This document shows, one piece after another, positions 57,960-64,000 of a stretch of 64,000 nucleotides of DNA. The notes beneath the pieces were generated by a model. That model searched no databases. It worked only from the letters and a program-made list of their open reading frames with translations, and was not told the origin of the DNA. This DNA is from Aradus depressus (lineage: Eukaryota > Arthropoda > Insecta > Hemiptera > Aradidae): the NCBI GenBank assembly GCA_963662175.1, contig OY759221.1, positions 18,070,027 to 18,134,026 on the forward strand. The letters run 5' to 3'. How positions within the stretch are numbered: the first letter of the stretch is position 1; each line of letters begins with the position of its first letter. The position numbers and the translations under genes were made by a program.

Positions 57960-58355
57960 CTATAAATTAAAAAAAAAAAAATTAACTAATGATAGTAGTA
58001 GTAGATAATATTACAGTGAAGTGAGAATGTGGCTCTAAGTAAAAGAGTAGAATCATTTTAAGTTGGCAGATGAGGTCACTCCCATTCATTTTTGATACAT
58101 AGCTTTCATTTTAATTTTTTGACAGAGTTCCTCCACAGATATTCTCCTTTAAGGTCTCCGAATCTACCTTTTAATCATTATTTTTTATTACTTATATACT
58201 AATTCATTTTATTACTTATATTTTAGTTTATTCTTTTATGTATTATTATAATTATTTGACTTATTTTTATTTTATTTATTTATTTTTTTATTATTTAGGT
58301 ATATATGTATTTTTTTAATTTTATTTATTTCCAATTATTTGAACCACCTGAAAAC

Positions 58356-58417
58356 CGCGCGGGCTAAAGCGTAGGGCTTTGGTCGCATGGTCTCGCCATG
58401 GTTTGCGGGTTCGAATA
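58356..58417 (+). mobile_element. SINE-B head fragment
   Basis: It has gcgggctaaagcgtagggct and box B gggttcgaat, then breaks off in AT-rich sequence. It lies in the last intron of the carbonic anhydrase gene. Confidence 0.7.
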
Positions 58418-58614
58418 ATATTATTATTTCTGTACTCATATTACCAAGTATTCAGTTATTCATTTCATATTCATTATCTATCGATAGGGTAGTAGTGATG
58501 AACATCTACGACATCCAACAGGCATAACCAGCATGTTGTGCTTCATATTTCAGCAACTTAGTTTAAAACACATAACAAGATCCTACTACCATACGAACAT
58601 GTCCTGTACATTAC

Positions 58615-58842
58615 CTGTTTCCTGGAGAGGAGTACGGGATGTTTGAACTGTATCCAGGTGACCACCTCCAGACAGGGGGGTGTGGTCAGAGAGCCGTTGT
58701 ATGTGAAGTAGTTCTGTCGGTTCTTGGGCAGGTAGAAGTCTAGAGGCAGGAGATAGGGAAGCTCTGTCTTAGTGTCTGGCATGATGATCGACTTGAGGGA
58801 GTCTACCAACTCTGAGTAGGCCTTGTTGTCTTCAGTGGTCAA
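58615..58842 (-). CDS. Alpha-carbonic anhydrase, exon with the active-site Thr
   Basis: The acceptor is ttctgttacag and the donor gtaatgta; 76 codons in phase 0. It encodes [40 protein letters not shown] and [20 protein letters not shown], then SRKQ. The [12 protein letters not shown] block includes the gatekeeper Thr (Thr199 in the human CA II numbering). The reaction is the reversible hydration of carbon dioxide. Confidence 0.93.
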
Positions 58843-59035
58843 CTGTAACAGAAAAAAGTTGTTAGCACTTCTAGAAAAATAATTATTATTTCAGTTTTCT
58901 TTACAAATTTTATTTAAAGAGATTTTTGATTAGGTCATAAATATTTTAAAATGTAAATGGGCATCGGAGTTAAGTGGTTTCATTTTTCAAACAAATTAAA
59001 ACCTTTCTATTGTTCTTGTTTTTTTTTTTTTTTTT

Positions 59036-59260
59036 TTTCAACTTTGGCGCATCGACAGCTGAGGTTATTAGCGCCTGCACAACTTGGATATTCGCTCGGT
59101 GGGGGCACCTTCAGTGCGGCTATCTCCTGACTGCTCTGACTGTCAGAGCACAGAGAGCAGCAGCCCATGGTACCACTCCGTACTCCTTTACATCGGGGTT
59201 CTCTCCCTGTCACTTCAAGAGCGGTAGAAGGGGGAGAGTACCCACCTCCTATTATATTTT
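59036..59260 (+). repeat. Dispersed repeat E
   Basis: Shared with 45180-45430 (ggttattagcgcctgcacaa and gggagagtacccac). It follows a poly-T run (59020-59038) and lies in a carbonic anhydrase intron. It overlaps false ORFs on both strands. Confidence 0.5.
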
Positions 59261-59588
59261 ATTATATAAATCTATATTCCGCAAGAATTGCAGTAACTGC
59301 ATCGTAATATATGGAGAACCAATGTTCAAAACTGCTGAAGAATCTTGTTTATTAGATTTTTTTTAATTTATTATTATTATATAAATATTAATAATAAATA
59401 TAAACCAAAATATTGTTCTTGCTTCCTTCTCTTCTGAGTTAGAGCTCTCACACTGTTCTAATCACACACGGAAATAATCAAAACTTTTTCAGGGGACCTT
59501 GAAACGTCGACATCCGTTGAAAACAATCTAATCTTTCTCTTCTCACTCATTTTCTCCATAATAATCTCAGTGATTACACAAGTCATCA

Positions 59589-60330
59589 TAGGAATAGATA
59601 ATTAAAATGCACAATTTCTTTGTCAAACTTCACTATATATTCTCAAATACTCAACTAGTTTCGCCGTGTTAAGGCATTATCAAGAGTCACTTACAAACTG
59701 ACAGAATTGGTTGACAGGGTAGAGGGTACAGTTAAGGAGGGGGTTTTTAGGTAATGACGGGGAATCCCTTGTTTTTGTTACTCTATACATTCCAATAAAC
59801 AGATATTTACAAGATAATAATAAATATAAAATAAAAAGAAGAAAGAAAATGATATATATATAAAATCTAATAAAGCGAATCTAACAGTAAAGTGTTGGTA
59901 TTTATATAGGTATGACTCATGAATTATATAAATGTAACATATAATAAATATTAAAGTGAATAAAAACAAATACAAAGAATTTAAAGGCAAATTAAAACAT
60001 CAAATGAAAATTATAGTATTCTATGAATGTCAGTTGGCAAAACATTTCCACAATCATCAGACTCTTAGCTACTTGATATTTAAATTAAGAAGGGGGGAAT
60101 GGTTCAGTTCTATTTGTTCATTTAGCATTATAATATCGTTATTTTTGTTCAGTTTATTTATTTCTACCGCTTCCAGTAAATTCAAAAGTGGACCTCTACC
60201 CTGTAAACCAATTCTGTCAGTTTGTAAGTGACTCTTGATAATGCCTTAACACGGCGAAACTAGTTGAGTATTTGAGAATATATAGTGAAGTTTGACAAAG
60301 AAATTGTGCATTTTAATTATCTATTCCTAG
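59589..60330. mobile_element. Penelope-like inverted-repeat element with variant hammerhead-like motifs
   Basis: The arms 59589-59726 and 60193-60330 are near-perfect reverse complements. Each holds the variant core TTGATAA, stem II GCC/GGC, GAAA, the palindrome ACTAGT then U, and stem I ACTC/GAGT. Motifs are at 59647-59688 (minus) and 60229-60270 (plus). The centre carries a coding remnant on minus. It lies in an intron of the carbonic anhydrase gene. Confidence 0.7.
60069..60201 (-). pseudogene. C-terminal remnant of a Penelope-like polyprotein
   Basis: The minus frame reads QGRGPLLNLLEAVEINKLNK, then DIIMLNEQIELNHSPLLNLN and IK with a TAG stop at 60069-60071. The pattern E--EI-K...LN-Q--LN-SPLLNL is that of the GIY-YIG/C-terminal end of Penelope-like ORFs (my reading). 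Downstream on minus comes the left arm with its ribozyme-like motif, so the arm is 3' UTR. Confidence 0.6.
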
Positions 60331-60561
60331 AATGGAGCTTCACAAAGTAAATCTGGAAACCATAAATTACAAGTCATCATGATTTAAAGAGATATCCCAA
60401 AGAATAAAATGTTCACCCTGAATAGAAGAGAGAATAAAGAATAAAATGTCCTGTTATTGAAGCAGTACAGGTTCTCCGGTTTTTCCTCTCCCAAATAATA
60501 TATTACTGTCCGAATACATTTTTTTGCGTTCTGTGTTGATATAGTGGAAGTACTAATAAAT

Positions 60562-61092
60562 AAAATAAAATGATAAATAAAACACTTTTTTGAACACTTA
60601 TATTGTCTAATTCCACAAACATATACTTAAATGTGTACCGGTTTCGGCTTATGCCATCATCAGCACAAGGTTCAACAATAATTGAGATATTTGCCAGGCA
60701 TACATATTTATATTAACCTCGTAAAACCAGGAGGTGGAAATCTCTATTCTAACGGTAATAACTAACCGTGCAATTATTTGAAAAACAAGAAAATAACATT
60801 AAAATAAAAAACTAAGATTTATTTTAATTTTATTTTATTGTTTTTCAAATATGTGCACAGTTACCTAGTTATTACCGTTAGAATAGAAATTTCCACCTCC
60901 TGGTTTTACCAGAGGAAGGGGACCCTTTCACCTCAGGTACTCTTAGGTTAATATAAATATGTATGCCTGGCATATATCTTAATTATTGTTGAACCTTAGT
61001 AAGCCGAAACCGGTACACATTTAAGTATATGTTTGTGGAATTACACAATATAAGTGTTAAAAAAAGTGATTTATCTATCATTTTATTTTAAT
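60562..61092. mobile_element. Inverted-repeat element with a hammerhead-like motif in one arm
   Basis: The arms are about 60562-60790 and 60838-61092. The left motif (60630-60670, minus) is complete: TGTG, CTGATGA, stem II GGC/GCC, GAAA, palindrome ACCGGT, A, then CACA pairing with TGTG. In the right arm (60990-61020, plus) the core CTGATGATGGC is deleted while GCCGAAACCGGTACAC remains. The right arm also has an insertion near 60905-60945. Confidence 0.7.
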
Positions 61093-61255
61093 ATATTACT
61101 GTCCTAATTTTTCTTCTCAACGTGTTTCGAAGAGTGCAGCCCCGCTCATAACGAATTTTGACGGCAGAAAATAAAAGAGGACGAATTAAGGTTTATATTG
61201 ATATAAATAAATACTTGTTTCGTCAAATAATGAATAAATTTCATAATGCTAACTT

Positions 61256-62455
61256 CACTTCCCCAGCTGTACAAAGTATACGGGAAGTTATGTAATCGGT
61301 CAGAAATTCGATGCAGAGTTTTAAACGGAATTTAATATTTACCGACCTCCTGCTTCCAAAAATGAAAAAAAAAAAAATCTGTCTGCATGTTTGTGAACAC
61401 TTCCGATAAAATCAATAAATGGATCACGAAATTTTATATATGAATCCAAAACCCTCCTATTTATAATCAGCCAAATCGGTCAAAGGATATGCGGAGATTA
61501 GGGGAGAACTAACCTGTCCTCCAGTGTACCTTAACAAAAATCCCATCCCTTTAAAAAACGAAGTCCGCTATCTAGGCCTCATACTCGACAAACGACTAAC
61601 TTGGAATCCTCATACGAGACTGAAAAGACAAGAAATGAACAAACGTTATAAACTTCTACTAAGACAACTAGACAAAAGATCCAAACTAACTTTGACAACA
61701 AAACGACTTATATACAACTCAATACTCAAACCTATGTGGACTTACGGACTTGAACTCTGGGGTTCTGCCAAGGCTCCCAATCTCCAGGGCATCCAATCCC
61801 TTCAATCCAAAATCCTTCGTACAATAGCCAATGCTCCTTACTACGTCTCCAACAAAACTCTTCACACTGACCTTAACGTACCTTTCATCACTGAACTAGT
61901 CCGTGCCCTCCATTCTGCCATACTTCCCCAACGACGGCTTAAGCGTCAATGGCCTAGAGACCTCCTTAGCATCAGCAATGACAGTGACAGTGATTAGTTA
62001 CAAATGAGAGGAAATCAGTGACTAGGGAGTGTCACCACTGGATGATTTCTCCCCTCATGACATTTTGACATTGCCATTATCTCTGTATTAGCATATTTGC
62101 TTATTGGATATATTTTTATACAGTTGTAAATATCTCTTTGTAAATAAAAAAAAAAGAAAAAAAAAGAGGGCTTAAAACAAAAACTCTAATAACTGTATTT
62201 GTAATGAACGTATCAAGATGAAACTTTATATTTGAATTCAAAACCCCATAAGGATGGCACCTATTAATTTTCCATGAAATCGGCGAAAAGAAAGGGGAGA
62301 TTAGAGGAGAGGGCTCGACTCAAAAATCTTAATAACGACCGATATAATAAATGTATCGACAAAAATTTTTTGTCCCAAAAGGTAGATTGGTTTTGGAGGG
62401 AGAGCATAAAAGTAAATGATTAATTCGTGCTGGGGAAGTATACAGCCGGTGATTC
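61256..62455 (+). repeat. Family R copy split by a Jockey-like LINE
   Basis: It starts acttccccagctgtacaaag and ends ctggggaagtatacagccgg with ggtgattcaccga. The LINE at about 61515-62165 interrupts it. It shows both terminal inverted ends in one copy. It lies in an intron of the carbonic anhydrase gene. Confidence 0.8.
61515..62165 (+). mobile_element. Jockey-like LINE, 5' truncated, with open C-terminal frame
   Basis: The frame 61524-61997 is open for 157 codons: NEVRYLGLILDKRLTWNPHT (the conserved post-RT YLG-LD block), KLLLRQLDKRSKLTLTTKRL, LKPMWTYGLELWGSA and the end LKRQWPRDLL. A 3' UTR and an A-rich tail follow. The RT catalytic part is absent, so it cannot move by itself. It is the best preserved of five copies (also 80-345, 1490-1870, 34690-35060, 36010-36690). 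Confidence 0.88.
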
Positions 62456-62494
62456 ACCGACGTGACGATAATCAAATAAAAAGAGTATAAGTAC

Positions 62495-62600
62495 CTCAAA
62501 GAAGAGTGAAAGTACAGTTAGGCCATCCTTGTAGTCAAGTGCATTTGTCTGGGATCCATATGTGGTCTTGTAAAACACCATGTGTAGCTCCATGGGAAAA
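62495..62600 (-). CDS. Alpha-carbonic anhydrase, exon with a zinc ligand
   Basis: The acceptor is aaatgttaaaatttag-like (aacatttag) and the donor gtacttat. After one base, 35 codons read [20 protein letters not shown], then [15 protein letters not shown]. In alpha-carbonic anhydrases E-L-H-x-V carries Glu117 and the third zinc ligand His119, both present here; DGL-VL--FFE is the next conserved strand. The first two zinc His residues (94 and 96) must be on an exon beyond 64000. The donor gtactt is weak but the phase fits the next exon. The three exons together give 172 residues. Confidence 0.92.
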
Positions 62601-62704
62601 CTAAATGTTAAAATTATAAACAAAAAAAAATATATAATGTTGAAAAAGAAGTTGACATAGAAATGGAGGGAAAGAGGTAGACATGGGTAAAGTGGATACA
62701 TTCC

Positions 62705-63690
62705 AACATTTAATGTTTTGTTATTTAAGAGTAAGTTTCGAGTCTGTTCATCATCAGCCCTTTCTCAATGCTGCCATTTTTAGTTAAATAAACAAACTGA
62801 ATTTGAGAAAGTATCCTTAGGCCTAAGGAGACAGATAAAAAGTAAGTAACACTCGGTATAAGAAGTAAGTCTGAATAATGAGTCTCTAGAAACAGCAGAT
62901 ATTCAAAAGACAGAGTGACAAAGCTGTAGTGTTATTTTTTCTATGCTCCGCTCTTTTATAAAAATTTAGCACCCTCATCATTCTTTTAAATATCTGTTGT
63001 GATATTTAAAAAAAATATATAATATAATAAAATAAAAAATTAATAATAAAAAATAAAATATTATCACATTTACTGTTGAAATTGATATCTGGTCTTCTAC
63101 TAAATTTTGATTTCTACAGTAGTTTCCGAAAAGGTCCCTAATAAAAAATATAGAAAGTTGATGACGTACAATTTTGAAGAGAGTGCAACTATTTAAAAAA
63201 CATTTCAATTAATAATTATTTTATTTGGATTTCTTCTAAAATATATGCCTATATATAATTCTGAGATGCCTTAAATTGTTTCTAAATTTGCAAAAATCTT
63301 CGTGTCTTGGCTCAACTCCGTACTTCAACTGTGTTAACCCTAATTTAACTAAAGCAAATGGTTTAATCTTTGTATATTTATATTCAATAGTTAATTTATT
63401 AGTATCCTAACAGCTCTTTTTTTATTAAAATTCAACATTTTAACTGTTAAAAAAAAACTCAACACTTCAGCGATTTTACAATGTGTGTATTTTTTAAATT
63501 ACACTGCATTTTCCAATGACGCTTCTTATTCTAAAGTTTACTTCGTTTTTAGCTTTTAAACCGTTTTCTTAGGACTAATAAAACTTTTTCTCATTCTGTT
63601 TGATTATTTAACTAACAATGGCAGCATTGAGAATGGACTGAAGATGAGTTTAGGCTCGAAACGTTCCCTTAAATACTACAACATTTAAAT
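62705..63690. mobile_element. Inverted-repeat pair with hammerhead-like motifs
   Basis: The arms 62705-62812 and about 63581-63690 are reverse complements, 770 bp apart. The left motif (62722-62767, minus) has CTGATGA with AAGGG before it but a mutated stem III. The right (63628-63672, plus) has CTGAAGA, stem II GAG/CTC, GAAA, ACGT then U and CCCTT. AAGGG from the left arm would pair with CCCTT, so the ancestor had a 5-bp stem I. The loop includes the 63000-63190 repeat also seen at 790-990. Confidence 0.6.
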
Positions 63691-64000
63691 TTGTAAGACC
63701 TAATATTCATCCCTTATTTAGACTTTTTTTTCTTTTAATGTATAATAAAATAAAAAGTACAATAGAATACAAATATAAATTGATTAGAATAAAATATCTT
63801 TATCAATGAATTGTGTAAGTTTCTTTTTTCGAATAGTTAATAATCAAAATGTTTAGTCAAGAGACATAACATGAATAAATACATTACAATAATTTAATGT
63901 CAAGAATGAACTAAGTACCTACTTGTTACGGTCGTATATAAAGCCAGATTTTTTTTTTTTTGGTAAGGGAAAAGATAAATCATTTTTTAAAGTATATAAT

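Noticed and set aside
58974..59366. 130-codon plus-strand frame
   Set aside because: It starts in a poly-T run and crosses dispersed repeat E; it opposes a gene intron and matches no family.
61524..61997. Host gene of 157 codons
   Set aside because: It is the end of a Jockey-like retrotransposon ORF with several broken copies in the window.

Overview
The window is AT-rich eukaryotic DNA of the kind found in large insect genomes. Short exons with GT/AG splice sites are separated by kilobase introns. There are no operons or bacterial-type genes. The commonest SINE ends in CCTAA units, which match the insect telomere repeat (TTAGG)n. An arthropod, most likely a hemipteroid insect with a large genome, fits best; the species cannot be told from what I see.

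Host genes: every host exon I can support lies on the minus strand. (1) An alpha-carbonic anhydrase occupies 57.8-62.6 kb (three C-terminal exons; the 5' part lies beyond the right edge). (2) A complete five-exon CREG-type secreted glycoprotein gene (cellular repressor of E1A-stimulated genes family, 234 codons predicted) lies at 47.85-54.59 kb. (3) A terminal exon of a small membrane protein is at 33.57-33.74 kb. (4) The last four exons of a two-pass membrane protein with a long Ser/Pro-rich tail lie at 17.43-22.91 kb. (5) One orphan exon with good splice sites is at 6.64-6.74 kb. They show no common pathway.

The rest is mostly nested mobile DNA. There are about fifteen copies of a tRNA-derived SINE (SINE-A), three of a second tRNA-like SINE (SINE-B), and 5'-truncated LINEs of at least three lineages (Jockey-like, one with a CCHC-like cysteine motif, one RTE/CR1-like). 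There is a broken mariner (DD34D), a hAT-type MITE inside a SINE, a TA-flanked MITE, several long foldback elements, and a 178-bp tandem array at 42.7-43.9 kb. A roughly 590-bp repeat (family R) has a terminal hairpin and internal 140-bp repeats.

The most interesting signal is a set of at least five inverted-repeat elements (about 26.9, 38.4-39.8, 46.9-47.4, 59.6-61.1 and 62.7-63.7 kb, plus decayed relatives near 15.9, 18.0 and 36.9 kb). Their arms carry a hammerhead-ribozyme-like core with matching stem I and stem II and a tiny palindromic stem III. Two contain peptide remnants resembling the C-terminal region of Penelope-like retroelements. One is a 260-bp unit flanked by a 13-bp target duplication, so such units appear able to move. 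All structural calls were made by eye.
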